Positions 20,822 through 32,223 of a stretch of DNA of 64,000 nucleotides are shown piece after piece. How positions within the stretch are numbered: position 1 is the stretch's first letter; each line of letters starts with the position of its first letter. The translations under genes were made by a program, and so were the position numbers. The DNA lies in the NCBI GenBank assembly GCA_030411725.1, contig MU839833.1, forward strand, positions 62,001-126,000, written 5' to 3'. Under the pieces are notes generated by a model, which worked only from the letters and a program-made list of their open reading frames with translations, was not told the origin of the DNA and made no database searches. The stretch comes from Echria macrotheca (taxonomy: Eukaryota > Ascomycota > Sordariomycetes > Sordariales > Schizotheciaceae).

Positions 20822-22091
20822 GGTGCCGGAAACGGATTGTAACCAAAGATGGTGTCTCGTTTTCTCCGAAATTCACGGTGAGGCTCCGGTGAGACTGAAA
20901 AAACAGGAGAGAAGCGTAAAAGTGTACAAACCCTTCCAGCGCCAAGCACAAACCCAATTCCTAAACAAAACGTCAACCAAGGAAGCCGGCAAATCCGGGA
21001 ACGAGGCAGGGACCAAGGGGCAAAAAAGAGAATGGCCGGCCAGGAAGCCCCGAGCTACTAGGTCTAGGTCTAGCAGGTGCAGTCGGAGCAGCGGAGTCAC
21101 TGCAACGGATGGAGCCTGCTGTGGTTTTTAAACGGCCTGGAACTGCTGGAGCTTGGAGTGCGAAGCGCTGCGAGCTGACGCCGCTGCTGCAGGATCCCTG
21201 CCCCGCACTCCTGGATCTGCCCCGCCAAATAAATCCAATGGCGGGCCAGGGCAATGACGACAAGATCTGGACGGGACAAAGGGGATCGACGTATGACAGA
21301 TGTAAAGAACCGATGATCTATGTAGTTGCTCGAGATGTCTTCTATACCCAAGTCATCTTCGTTAAGTCCTGTAAGTCTTGTCCTTGGCCGGGTGGAGTTA
21401 TCCGCAGCTTATCCCCGGCCGTTGCCCGTAGAAATCCTCTTGGCAGCCGTGGACTTGGCAGCTCTCAACGAGGTCGGCCGGTCGGTCTGAAAGTGTCCGG
21501 GTCGCGTGCCGTCCCTCCGTATGAAAGAGGACCTGGACCAGCTTCGCGGGATATCTCGCAGCCCGAGCAACATATTCGAACCTGAGGCGGTATGGAATAG
21601 CCAGGATGTAGAAACCTCGTCTGACCTCAGCAAGACCAGTTGCGCCGAACACCGTCCGCAGCAGAGGCAAAATAGAAAGAACAGACCATTTGTCATCTAG
21701 TATTCCGTGCTCCTTACATGCCGCAGAAAAGGGTCTAGATGAAGTGACAAACCGCACTCCCCTGAGGACTCACTAGACTCCAGGCAGGCAACCCGCAGCG
21801 CATGGCAGTTCTTCTTTCTCGCACTCCCCTTGAGGCAAGTGGGGCGCGATTATCAAGCTTGCCCGCCTTCCTGGCCCGTGCACCTCCAGCCCACTTTCCA
21901 CGGCGCAGACGACGGATGAAGCCGATCGAGGAGCTGCGCGCATCATCAACCGACCAGACACACAAACATCAACGCTAAACAACAGCTACCATCCAACGCC
22001 AACACCCCCCAAATAAACCCCCTCCCCCGCACAGAAGCAGCCGCCAATACCACACCAAAGCAGCACAGAACAAATAGACACCAACAAAACC
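20822..22091. other. Intergenic, divergent promoters of IML2 and SEM1
   Basis: No coding feature supported. Frames of up to 158 codons in this 1.3-kb stretch lack family signatures and overlap on both strands. The last 130 bases before 22092 are A/C-rich, a typical leader of a highly expressed gene. Confidence 0.5.
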
Positions 22092-22573
22092 ATGGCCTCC
22101 GCCACAAAAGACGAAAAGGCCCCCGCCGCCACAACCGACAAGCAACAGCCCGACCAGCCCACGACCGAGAAGAAGCCGGCCGCCGCGCTCGAAGAGGACG
22201 ACGAGTTCGAGGACTTCCCCGCCGATGGTATATATCCTCCCCACCCCCTTCACCCACTCTGTCAAACAACAAAAATACTAACGAGAGACAAAAAGACTGG
22301 GCCGAGGAGGAGACAGAAGCCGCCGCCGGCAGCGAGGGCACAAAACACCTCTGGGAAGAGTCGTGGGATGACGACGATACGAGCGACGACTTTTCCACAC
22401 AGCTGAGGTTCGTTCCTACCTACCTACCTACCTACCCACCTACCTACCTACCTTGCTACATACATTCCACAATGGGACGCCTGAGTGGCGGCGGCGCGAT
22501 GAAACAAAAATACTGACTCGCTGGTTTCTGCAGGGAGGAACTGAAGAAGGTCGAGGCATCCAAGAAGCGATGA
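22092..22573 (+). CDS. SEM1: 26S proteasome subunit SEM1/DSS1
   Basis: Three exons, 22092-22227, 22296-22407 and 22534-22573, give 95 residues. Intron 1 has a perfect TACTAAC branch point; intron 2 (126 nt) contains (CTAC)n repeats. The protein is acidic and disordered. It has the two DSS1 signature blocks, DDEFEDFPAD joined to DWAEEE, and LWEESWDDDDTSDDFSTQLR, and ends in EELKKVEASKKR. DSS1/Sem1 binds the 19S lid and, in other complexes, BRCA2-like and TREX-2 proteins. The small size and split exons make it easy to miss in annotation. The ATG has a good context (ACCATGG). Confidence 0.95.
22414..22453. repeat. (CTAC)n tetranucleotide repeat inside SEM1 intron 2
   Basis: About nine CTAC/CCAC units follow the donor of intron 2 directly. 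Length variation here would not alter the protein. Confidence 0.9.
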
Positions 22574-22913
22574 GAGCTTATTTCTGACCATGGGACGTTT
22601 CACGGTATCTGGGGAGGATTAATGGGTTGTTGGGCAATGTTCCTGGCGACGAGACAGCCACGGGCTTGATTACCGGACAGGCATCGGGACTGTATCAGGC
22701 GGTGACGACGTTGCCCAGGTCGATTCGACCGAGGAACTTGGCTCCCGTCTGTTTGTTTACAACCATGGGCCTATTTACACGGGCTTTAGAGAATTCCAGC
22801 GCATCACCAACACCGTTAAGTACAGGTCATCAATTTCGTGTTTGTTATCTAGGGTCATGAAAAGCTACCCGGCAAGCCTATCCCATAGTTTCCGTTTCTC
22901 GCTAACAGTTTTC
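22574..22913. other. Short gap between convergent SEM1 and PGK1
   Basis: Shared 3' flank of two convergent genes, with no gene of its own. Confidence 0.6.
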
Positions 22914-24279
22914 CTACTTGCGCTCGCTCAGAGCCACCACACCGGGGAGTGCCTTACCCTCGAGCAGCTCCAAGCTGGCACCGCCACCAGTCGAAACATG
23001 GCTGAGCTTGTCCTCAACACCGTACTTGGCCGCAACAGTAGCTGTGTCACCACCGCCAATGATGACGATCTTGCCATTGCTAGCGGCAGCGACAGCGGCA
23101 TCAAGAGTCGCCTTCGTACCCTTCGCGAACTTGTCAAACTCAAAGACGCCAGCGGGGCCGTTCCAGAGGATCGTCTGGGCCTCGTCGATGGCCTCCTTGT
23201 AAAGCTTGATGGACTCCTCGCCGCAGTCCAAGCCCATCCAGCCATCCGGAATGCCGTCCTTGTCCGTGGCATAGCCGGTGTTGGCGTCCTTGTCGAACTT
23301 GTCGGCCGTGATGTAATCGACTGGCAAGACGACCTTGACACCATTCTTCTTGGCCTTCTCCATGAGGTTGCCGACGGTCTTGGACCCGGCCTCGTCGAAC
23401 AGCGAAGTGCCGATGGACACGTTATAGAGAGTCTTCTTGAAGGTGAATGCCATACCGCCGCAGATGATCAGGGTGTCGACCTTCTCCAACAGGTTGTCGA
23501 TGAGTTGGATCTTGTCGGAAACCTTGGCACCGCCGAGGATGGCGAGGAACGGCCGCTTCGGGCTTTCAAGAGCCTTGGCAAAGTAGTCGAGCTCCTTCTT
23601 CATGAGGAAGCCGGCCGCCTTTTGTGGGAGGTCGACGCCGACCATGGAAGAGTGTGCGCGATGGGCGGTGCCAAAAGCATCGTCTGTGGAAGGTCAGCCC
23701 TTTGTTCCTTGCGCCACGGTCGGCAAACTTACTGATGTAAACATCGCCAAGCTTGGTGAGCCCCTTGCGGAACTCCTCCACCTTGGCCTTGTCCGCCTTG
23801 ACCTTGTTCCCATCGGCATCAACACCCTTGCCCTCCTCCTCAATGTGGAAGCGAAGGTTCTCGAGAAGAACAACGCCGCCGTTGTCCGTCTTGTTGACAA
23901 TCTCCTCCACCTCCGGACCAACGCAGTCAGGAGCGAAGGTGACGCTCTTGCCGAGGAGCTTCTCCAACTCGGGAACAACGGGCTTCAGGGAGTACTTGGG
24001 ATTGACCTTGCCATCGGGGCGGCCGAGGTGGGACATGAGGATAACCGCCTTGGCGCCATTGTCGATGGCGTACTTGATCGTGGGAACAGCGCCAACAATA
24101 CGTTGGGGGTTGGTGACCTTCTTGTCGGCGTCAAGGGGAACATTGAAGTCGACCTGGTCCGTTTGTGTTAGTGCCATACGTCAGCCGGTCTATTTTCACA
24201 TGCTGAAACCTACGCGGATGAGGACGCGCTTGCCCTTGAGGTCGACGTCCTCGATCGAGAGCTTGTTGGCGAGAGACAT
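22914..24279 (-). CDS. PGK1: Phosphoglycerate kinase
   Basis: Minus-strand exons 24279-24214, 24153-23733 and 23683-22914 join in frame to 418 residues, the usual fungal length. Exon 1 reads MSLANKLSIEDVDLKGKRVL and exon 2 begins VDFNVPLD. Diagnostic sites are present: SHLGRPDG, LLENLRFHIEEEGKG, DAFGTAHRAHSSMVGVDLPQ, LAILGGAKVSDKIQLIDNLL, GPAGVFEFDKFAKGTK and the nucleotide loop IIGGGDTATVA with STGGGASLELLEGK. It converts 1,3-bisphosphoglycerate and ADP to 3-phosphoglycerate and ATP in cytosolic glycolysis. Introns of 60 and 49 nt early in the gene, plus a CT-rich leader, fit a strongly expressed housekeeping gene. Confidence 0.98.
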
Positions 24280-25200
24280 CTTGACTGAATTGATTGCTAA
24301 TTGACGGGTATAGCTGGAGGTTGGTGGAGAATTGAGGACACAGGTAGAGTATGGTCTCAGGAGGCAATCAGTCTACGAGAAAATATTTCTGGTAAAAGAC
24401 GCAGCAACGATGGTCTGATCGGTTTTCGGAGCTGGAATGGAGGGGTGATGGAGGGGTAACGCGGTGGAGAGCTGTGACGTCGGGTGTGGTTGGTTGGGGG
24501 CTAGGCCGACTGCGGCAATTTGCTGCCTCCTTAAGCTCCCACTCCGATTGAGTAACTGTAGAACTTCTTTTGAAATCAGGTGCTTCGGCCGTCACATATA
24601 TCGAGTTCGCTACGAAGTTTGAGGTAAAAGAGGGCCGCCTTGCTTGGGCGGGACCTGCTCTTCGAGATGGCGAGGGTAATCACTCCGCGCTTCCATGGAC
24701 AAGACCCGGCTGCCTGGTTCTCGCGCCTCGGGCCCTCAGAGGCTCCAGCGCGTCTGTATTGAAGCCGTACCGGGAACGTCACTCCGCTGAGGCCACCGCC
24801 CATGCAACTTACGGACCGCCCCGGGCGTCCTGCAACTCGAAGGCGGCGAAGCTAGGCCACCGAGCACCAAAGACACTGGTCTGATCCGCAAGTTGTCTGG
24901 GGAACCAATTAAGGATTCAAATGCTACAAACGCCGCGACGATGAACATACAATGGAAGTCCATGCAACCCTCGGGGCCAAACGAGATACCGAAAGTCTAC
25001 CCTAACACCATTCGCCAAAGTTCCCGACCGTAACCCTTGTGTTTCCTTGACCGATCTCCCTCCAGCTGTGTATTAAAAGCCTCTGATGCTGTTAGCATCC
25101 AGGGAAGACGAAGCGTGCATAACCTTTGCTTTGCCGATGCAGCCCCTTGCCGGCGCGTGCTGTGACCCCTGTTTCTTGAAGCACTTGCACCGACTTCCAA
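24280..25200. other. Intergenic, PGK1 promoter side
   Basis: The part next to 24280 is the PGK1 promoter and leader. No gene is supported between 24570 and 25200; the frames there lack signatures. Confidence 0.5.
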
Positions 25201-26255
25201 TCATGGCAGGCGAATGTCTGGCGAGTTCGGACTCGACCGATTCATCTGCACGTCCTCGGCGGCATTCGTGAGAGACAGATACGCGGTCCACGCAATACCG
25301 ACGGTGGACACGAAAGGCTGTGGCAATCATAGCGTTAGCATAACGGCCAAAGCAACCGCACAGCCGAACGACTTACAAGCTGAAACTGGACCGGCATAAG
25401 GCGAAAGTTTATAACTTGGACAGCTGGCCAGACCATATAGTTCGCCTTTAGCGTCGGCACATACATGTCCCGCATCTTCTGACAAACGGCCCTTCGCCCA
25501 CCGCCCTCAGCAATCGTCATGGCCGTGAAGAAGCACGCTATACCGAACGGCGCAAACACCAGCTGGTCAAAGGCAACGCGCTTCATGGCCGGACCAAATG
25601 CGCTTGTCTTGCTGATGGGGAAGCACTTCTCCAGGAACTTGAACCACCGAAACTGGACGGGCGCCATGAGGAAACCGTATCCCATAAATCGTGTAAGTCT
25701 CTCGAAATCGAACGGCGGCGGCAGAGCTCTCGAGTCTGGTATCAAGTCCCTCTCGTTAAGAGGGTTCTTGCGGTCTAGGTCGTGGATTTCGATGGCGAGG
25801 CCGTCTTCTCGAGGGTTCAGCGCGCCGCCGGGATGTTTCCGAACAGCTCGTTGCCGGACGGATGTGATTGTCTGAGCGACCGTGTCCGCAACGCCTCCGA
25901 GGATCGCGTTCGATACCATCATGGTAAGAACTATGACAGACCATTAGTTACTCGAACCGCGCATCTATCGAGGAGGGCGGCAACGAACCAGGTCGTTGAT
26001 CATAGTAGGAATTGAAGCGGCCGATCAGCCGCATGAGAATGCCCATCTCGATGACGAAGATGATGGTATTCAGTAGAGGCTATTGAGACACGAGTTAGCC
26101 ATAGGGTCGAAGGTCTATAATAAGCCCAGAAAGGAAAAGCAACACGTCCGCAGGGTTTGCCAAGACAGAAAGTGGTGGAAACATACGATGCGGCCATAGA
26201 TGAACTTGGAGTTGATGGTCCGGAGGAAGCGGGTGCGGGTCAACTCCCAGGACAT
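25201..26255 (-). CDS. Mpv17/PMP22-family membrane protein
   Basis: Four minus-strand exons, 26255-26187, 26079-25989, 25930-25377 and 25317-25201, give 276 residues; every join keeps frame. The family core is clear: RPVLTMMVSNAILGGVADTV, RFMGYGFLMAPVQFRWFKFL, AFDQLVFAPFGIACFFTAMT, LKANYMVWPAVQVINFRLMP, and the end block PFVSTVGIAWTAYLSL. Members are four-helix proteins of the inner mitochondrial or peroxisomal membrane (Sym1, Mpv17, PXMP2) thought to form channels. The first two exons (MSWELTRTRFLRTINSKF; PLLNTIIFVIEMGILMRLIG) are assigned from splice signals and in-frame reading; a shorter start at 26046 would give 242 residues. The segment RKHPGGALNPREDGLAI is a charged insert between helices 1 and 2. 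Confidence 0.88.
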
Positions 26256-27772
26256 CTTGACAAAGGTTTGCGACAAGCGCTCCTGAACTACAAGTGGCAG
26301 GTTTAAGGGTCCGGGACCGAAGGTGCGCTGCAGCACGATCGATGATCGGGCGCGCTGCCAGAAAACGGGTTGCGGCGTCTATGACGACAGGTGGCACTCG
26401 GCGCCACGGTTTCCAAGTTCCACCCTGATGACGGGGGTCGACGCCTGTCAATCGGCCAGATAAGATAAGCCTGAGAGATCTCAGTGGCCAGGCAAAGAAA
26501 AAGATAACTGAGCCCAAGGCGCGGTGCAAACAAAGACTCTGCACGATGTATGCAGAATGATGAGCCCAAAATTGATGGATGTCTGGCGCATGCGATTGCT
26601 GTTCTCGCCGTTACAGAATGCCGCATGGGGGTCTCTGGTTCGGCGGTGGGGATTTTCCATTCCAGTGACGTCCCTCTGCAGCTTATTTTTAGCGCTGATG
26701 CCAAGCCCCTGCACCATCTGTCCGACCGGCGACGGCACCATCCGACGCGACTCTGTTCGTTTCAACCACTCATCATTGCCAATGACGACATTGCTCCCAG
26801 AACACCACTCCGAAAACATCGACGATATCTGCAGGAGTCCCATACCCCGGCTGTGATACGATTGTCTCTACCCAGTTCGCGCTTCCAGAGAGAGAATGAC
26901 TGGAGCAATTATGCCACGATCATTCCCCCCCAAGGTCCAGAAATAATCGTTATTCCATCCAAATCTTAATGCTCGAGAACTAGGCCGGTGTACGCGTCAA
27001 GCCTCGCGATCACCAGGCGACCCTTCTCCGATTTGAAGCCGTGGGAGACTCCAGGCCTCTTTTCACGTCACTGAGATATCGACCAAGGCTCTGCAACTTG
27101 GCCATCTGCCCTTCGTATGCAATCTTTCCCATTCACCCGAATATGCCCCGTTGATCGAAGTCTGTCGTGTATTTCGATCTATGTCCCATCCGCTTGGTGC
27201 ACTACGTTGAAACCGGAAGTCCTTTGCCCAGTACGAGATCGGCCTTCAGCAGACTTGGTCTGAGTTCCTGTATTCCCTTTGGCAGCTTTACACAGAATCC
27301 GTCAGATCCGATCCCCGTCAAGGGTACCTAGCCTTCAGCACCTTCCAGAACCAGCTGCTGGCATCGCAGCCGCCGACATACTTGGCATAAACAATCTCGT
27401 CCGCGCGACTGAGCCAGGAAAACCTTTTGCGTTACGCCCTGCCAGGCTGTGCCCTTTCAGCAGCACAGGTGACCTAAGGCTCTGAAGGGCAGAGGCGCTA
27501 GATGGCAACTGTGCAATGTGACTTATGTCAAGAAACTAACTATTTTCGTTCACACCAAGAAGAGCAATCCTATATGTGCAGGAGCGCGGCGCAAGAGGGC
27601 AGGAGCAGCGGTACTAGATAGCAGGGACGGCCACTGACAATCAGGAGTCAAATATTACCGCAATCGCAAGGTGTCTTTATCTTCAGCGAGAACCGATCAT
27701 CTCCCGCAGGCAGTTCGTGGCGTCGTCTGGAGCACCGGACGCCGTGCTTTCTGCAGGAGCGAAGTGGTGCCC
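26256..27772. other. Intergenic, no gene supported
   Basis: About 1.5 kb with only short frames on both strands. No family motif, no RNA gene and no repeat of note were seen. Confidence 0.5.
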
Positions 27773-28365
27773 TTAAACGATTGTGTGGATTTCTTCGACG
27801 GCTGGATAGAGGTACGTATCATGAGTCTTGATTCTCGGGCTCGCATCAAAAATGTCTGAGTGCGCATCGTCTTCGTCCCTCTCGTCCGAATCATTCGTCT
27901 GTGATTCAGGTTCCTGAGACAGCGTCTCTTCTTCCGTTGGAGCGTCCGTCATCGGCTTGTCTTTCCGAGGCACCGTTTCTCGAATCGGAAGGTTGGCATC
28001 AGGTCTGTTCAACGGGGGCGTCATCAGAGCAGACGCCGCCGGGAAATGGTCTCCTCTTCGCTAGGTTGGTGTTGGTTGGTGTTTTCCTGCCCAGTGGCTT
28101 GGGTGCTGGGATCTGCCTACTGTAGGCGGAACGGTACTTCTGTGCGCGCGACAGCCTCGGCCCAAGTAGCGACGCCATGGATGATGTCAAGCATCGCCTC
28201 TCTTGTTGGGCGTAGCTTAATAAACTCGTCGGCTAAACCGTGGATACCGACCGACTCGTTAAAGGCCTGGGCTTGAGACTGAATACGCTCGGATGCGCTA
28301 CTAGATAGGACTTCTCTCATGGAAAGAAGAAAGTCATCGATAGATGTCGGCACCAGCTTGAACAA
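27773..28365 (-). pseudogene. Degraded coding remnant (unrecognised protein)
   Basis: The minus strand holds a coding-like stretch at 28365-28117 (FKLVPTSIDDFLLSMREVL, then EFIKLRPTREAMLDIIHGVA). It has no upstream ATG and a TAG lies just before it. A separate acidic stretch follows at 28024-27773 (SQTNDSDERDEDDAHSDIF). A possible donor GTAGGC after 28117 and an acceptor CCTAG would add a short tail. The 5' side abuts the inverted-repeat element at 28383. I do not recognise the protein; an exon of an intact gene with unusual structure is the alternative. Confidence 0.3.
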
Positions 28366-28382
28366 CTATATAAGAGGGCGTT

Positions 28383-28726
28383 TGATACGGGTGCACCCCC
28401 CTCTTGATCCGTACGTATCCTCTTGAAGCTACATTTTTCGCCTACATCCTTAAATATAAGCGTTTCTGCGTATTAGTATTAGCAAAAGAGCTATCTATAA
28501 GGTCTTTTCAATCTATTAGTTACGTTCTTAAACCTCCATTTACCGGAAATAAAATATAAAAGGTCTCGACCTAACGTATATCCTGGGGTGTAGCGAATAA
28601 GCGTGCCTAACTGTATACCTTATACCTTTACTTTTATCAGTCTTTACAAGTTCAAAGCCCCTTTTATATAGTAAATAGGCCTTTAAAAATATATATACAG
28701 CTTTCAAAAAGGGTGCACCCCTATCA
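28383..28726. mobile_element. Candidate small terminal-inverted-repeat element (MITE-like), AT-rich
   Basis: The left end TGATACGGGTGCACCC (28383-28398) and the reverse complement of the right end (28711-28726) match at 15 of 16 bases. The ends carry the palindrome GGGTGCACCC. The 312 bases between are strikingly AT-rich compared with the window and carry no gene, as expected for a non-autonomous element altered by repeat-induced point mutation. If the ends start at the C/G after TA, a TA target duplication (Tc1/mariner type) is possible. No transposase is seen. Confidence 0.5.
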
Positions 28727-28886
28727 GATGCCAGAACTAACCCGGATATCAGCATTCAAAGCCGTCCTCGGACTGAGACCCCTGTCGCACGTGATGCATC
28801 ATGCATCATCAGCTCCGCCAAAGCTCTAGGCTGCATTCTATCTCCCTTCCTCCATCCGTTGATCACGAACATGACTGACTACAAAC

Positions 28887-30707
28887 ATGCGGCTCATCGA
28901 CGTCCACACGCTCAAGCTGCACGAATTCGTGGGCTCCCATCTCCTGCGGGTCGACTATGCCGTCCTGTCGCACACCTGGGGCGACGACGAGGTCACGTTC
29001 CAGGACATGCAGAACCTGAACAAAACGGTCCGCGCCAAGAAGGGGTTCCCCAAGATTTTGCAAGCTGCCAAACTGGCAAAGGCCGACGGCTTGCCATGGG
29101 TATGGGTCGATACGTGCTGCATCGACAAGACCAGCAGCGCTGAGCTCTCCGAGGCCATCAACTCTATGTACATGTGGTACTATCGGTCGAGTATCTGCTA
29201 TGCCTATCTCGTCGATGTCGACAGCCATCCCCCTGTCGAGGACGATGCATCCCAGTTCATGAGGAGTCGATGGTTCACACGAGGATGGACACTGCAGGAA
29301 CTGATCGCGCCGCGCCAGGTCACCTTCCACGCTAAGGACTGGAAGCGCATCGGCGAGAAGCTGCTGGTGCTCCCCCCTGCAAGCATCGTTCCAAGCATGC
29401 TCTGGGGCGAGAAGGGAAAGAGCGCTCTCTGCCGGGCGAGCTGCATTCCGCGTGCTGTTCTCTTCGAGGGGCGGCCGATCGAACAGTACTGCGTCGCCCA
29501 GCGCATGTCGTGGGCGTCCAAGAGAGTCTGCACCCGCGTCGAGGATACGGCATATAGTCTCCTCGGCCTTTTCGGTATCAATATGCCCCTTCTCTACGGC
29601 GAAGAGAACAAGGCATTCATCAGACTGCAAGAAGAAATCATCAAAGCCACCGACGACCATTCTATCTACGCCTGGACGATACCCGAAGACGTCCCCAAGG
29701 GGTCACAGCACGTAACGCATCTCCCCTGGACGCCACACCCGGTGCTCGCGCTCTCGCCACGGTACTTTTTGAAAAGTGGAAATGTCGTTGCCACATGGGG
29801 AGAGGAGGGAGAGTTATCTGGTCTCACCAAGCACGGGCTGAGGATCCAGCTGAGTCTGAGGCCAAGCCGGCTCGAGTCGTCCCTTTTCCCCCAGGCTCTC
29901 GCAAGAGTCCAGATGTCGTGGGCGCCACTGAACTGCCGCCTGCGATACAGCGCCAGGCCCCTGGGGCTTGTGCTGATACCTATCAAGGCCTCCAACTCAA
30001 AAACAACTGGCCAGATCCACTTCTACCGCCTCGGGACTCCTTCCAACCTGACCGTGCCCGTGAACGACACGGACGAACCTCTTGGTATCGGCAGCAGCCT
30101 CACCACGATCTATATCCGACAAAAAGTCGACTGGCCGGATCTCATGGCCACGACGAGCATGTCCACTTTCCAGTTCAGAAACATCCCGGTCCAGATTCCC
30201 ATCGAAGTGGCACAGGCGAGGTCGCACGAGTTTGTTTTTCTCCCGGGCGCTTTTGGTGTGCAAGACGACGGGCCTCCACTCATAGCTACCATCGTGAGCC
30301 CGAACACGGAGCTGCACTGGTCTCGGACGTTTGACACGATGGCATTGCATCCCGGAAACGAAGTTCGACATCTCTTTCTGATCCGTCGAGAAGGATTCGA
30401 TATTGGGCTTATGGTGGGCATCCAAAAGGAAATATCCTGGAAACATCTTCGAGTCACGTCTGCCGTGGTCAGTCTCGAGATGGGGGACAAATGGCGGAGG
30501 CTGGGAGATATTGTCGACGGCGCCTTCTTCGAGGACCAGCTTGTCTATACCTTCCCCTGGACCTTTGGGAATCATCTTAGCGACACGTTTATACAAGCAA
30601 CCCTGGACTGCGAAGAAGACACCTACGGAGGTATGGTGAGCAGGCGGATATACACTCTGTCGTTTGCCACTGAGGATGTCGATATCAAGGACATCAAGGA
30701 GAAGTAG
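28887..30707 (+). CDS. HET-domain heterokaryon-incompatibility protein (complete)
   Basis: Intronless, 606 residues, starting MRLIDVHTLKLHEFVGSHLL. The HET domain spans about residues 23-155: YAVLSHTWGDDEVTFQDM, DGLPWVWVDTCCIDKTSSAE, MYMWYYRSSICYAYLVDV, RSRWFTRGWTLQELIAPR. The following segment VEDTAYSLLGLFGINMPLLY and YGEENKAFIRLQEEIIKATD matches the DUF8212-like block after HET. The C-terminal 330 residues (FRNIPVQIPIEVAQARSHEF and onward) are beta-rich and unrecognised, with no WD40, ankyrin or NACHT motifs seen. Its role as a trigger of incompatibility cell death is family inference. It closely resembles the partial HET gene at the left edge, in the opposite orientation. Confidence 0.94.
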   Translation: MRLIDVHTLKLHEFVGSHLLRVDYAVLSHTWGDDEVTFQDMQNLNKTVRAKKGFPKILQAAKLAKADGLPWVWVDTCCIDKTSSAELSEAINSMYMWYYRSSICYAYLVDVDSHPPVEDDASQFMRSRWFTRGWTLQELIAPRQVTFHAKDWKRIGEKLLVLPPASIVPSMLWGEKGKSALCRASCIPRAVLFEGRPIEQYCVAQRMSWASKRVCTRVEDTAYSLLGLFGINMPLLYGEENKAFIRLQEEIIKATDDHSIYAWTIPEDVPKGSQHVTHLPWTPHPVLALSPRYFLKSGNVVATWGEEGELSGLTKHGLRIQLSLRPSRLESSLFPQALARVQMSWAPLNCRLRYSARPLGLVLIPIKASNSKTTGQIHFYRLGTPSNLTVPVNDTDEPLGIGSSLTTIYIRQKVDWPDLMATTSMSTFQFRNIPVQIPIEVAQARSHEFVFLPGAFGVQDDGPPLIATIVSPNTELHWSRTFDTMALHPGNEVRHLFLIRREGFDIGLMVGIQKEISWKHLRVTSAVVSLEMGDKWRRLGDIVDGAFFEDQLVYTFPWTFGNHLSDTFIQATLDCEEDTYGGMVSRRIYTLSFATEDVDIKDIKEK

Positions 30708-32223
30708 GGCGTTTCAGACCTATTGGACTGCTTCAACGACATTCCAGTGCCTTATGCCTGCCGCTGGAGCGATAATCCATGCTCACTATACCCGTCCGGG
30801 TGGGATGCATAGCGCAACGCACCAGCGGTCTGGCAAGCCACGCTTGGAAATACAGAATCTGGGCGGAAAAGCTGGGGCGGAAGGTGAGGGCCGGGCGACG
30901 TGTTGTACACAAGCCAGCGGATCGAGCCGGGGTTGGAACTCGGAGGTGCTTGAGAGAGGATCAATATTCGTTCTCGCGATGCTGAAAGGATATGAGTATT
31001 CACCAAACAGGTATGGCATCATTCCGCATGTGTTTCGTCGTCTGGCCGAGATAATAGCTGAACTGACACGATCAGGGAAGGCAATGCGCCGCCGGTGTGA
31101 AGACATTCTCGGGCCGATAATATGGAGACTCTTCTCTCCATGTCCTCTGGAGCTTAGATCAACCGCCGTGCTACATGCAACCTTGGACAAGGTGATGGAA
31201 GATAACATAACGCTTATGACGGACATCTATACGCTTCACTAGAGCAGAGCATGTTCGAAAAGTCATGCGTAGGTAAAAGGAAAGAGATATATTCTCTCGC
31301 CCTTCAACTTTACTTGGGCTCATGTTTCGTGCGCTAAAAAGTGTATATCCGGTATAAATCTAGTAAACGGGTGGTGTCTGAAAAAAACCCAGACGAAACA
31401 GGCTACTGCGACTGTCCGAATGCAAACTGACGAAGTGAACGATGCTGAGCCGTCTTCCGCTCTCAGACTTCATCGTCCGACAGCCATGACCATTCGAGAC
31501 AGATCCTCTTCTTTGAAAAAAAATGGCCTCCGCCGAGCCTGGAGTCTGTGTTGCGGAAGAGAAAAAATCAAGGTCTGCAGTGTCCGAGCGTACAGGAATG
31601 ACGATATCGTTCCCAGCCACGACTACACCACCACGACCACCTGTGTCGAGCGAAGGGTTGCGGTGTCCCGAGGATCGACGTTCCCCGCATTCCACATTTG
31701 TAAACCTACTCTGGAGATAAGCTCCAATTGCTGCTGCGGAATTGGATCCTGACTTACAGGGAGAGACAGAGCCATGTTTTCACGTGGTGGCGATCGAGCT
31801 AAGTTTCTGTGCTTTACCATTTCTGTAGTTAAACATGTCTATCATACGCACGGGGCTATCAGGGGCGATTCCTTCCATGGGCTCGGTGAAGACGCTGGTG
31901 GAATCGCGATGGATTCAACACCTCAGCGGACGATGACGTAGTATCGGGACCTAAACTAACAACCCACCACAATGGGTTTCTCTCGGCAGCAAACCCACAG
32001 AGGTTTGATAGCAGTAGGGTAGTATTTCTCTCTCACGATCGGTAGCTCGCCGTCGATCACTTATACCCACCGACCAAGTGAACTTTTGACAGCGCCGATC
32101 AACGACTATCAAAAAGATCTACCCATCCCCGATCACAACCAGACTTTTCTTTTCTTTTTTTCTATCTATCATCCCGGGTACCGTACGCTATCGTGGACGT
32201 CTCGCTATGAGAAGAACAACAAA
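30708..32223. other. Intergenic; possible weak open frame at 30779-31242
   Basis: A frame ending at 31242 encodes a fairly protein-like stretch (KGYEYSPNRYGIIPHVFRRL, RCEDILGPIIWRLFSP) but has no clear start and overlaps the end of the HET gene. It could be relic coding DNA. Nothing else is supported up to 32223. Confidence 0.4.

Noticed and set aside
22842..24171. Long plus-strand frames (297 and 189 codons) across the PGK1 locus
   Set aside because: Antisense shadows of PGK1, whose codon bias suppresses stops on the opposite strand.
28863..29660. 265-codon minus-strand frame opposite the HET gene
   Set aside because: Antisense shadow; the plus strand carries all HET motifs.
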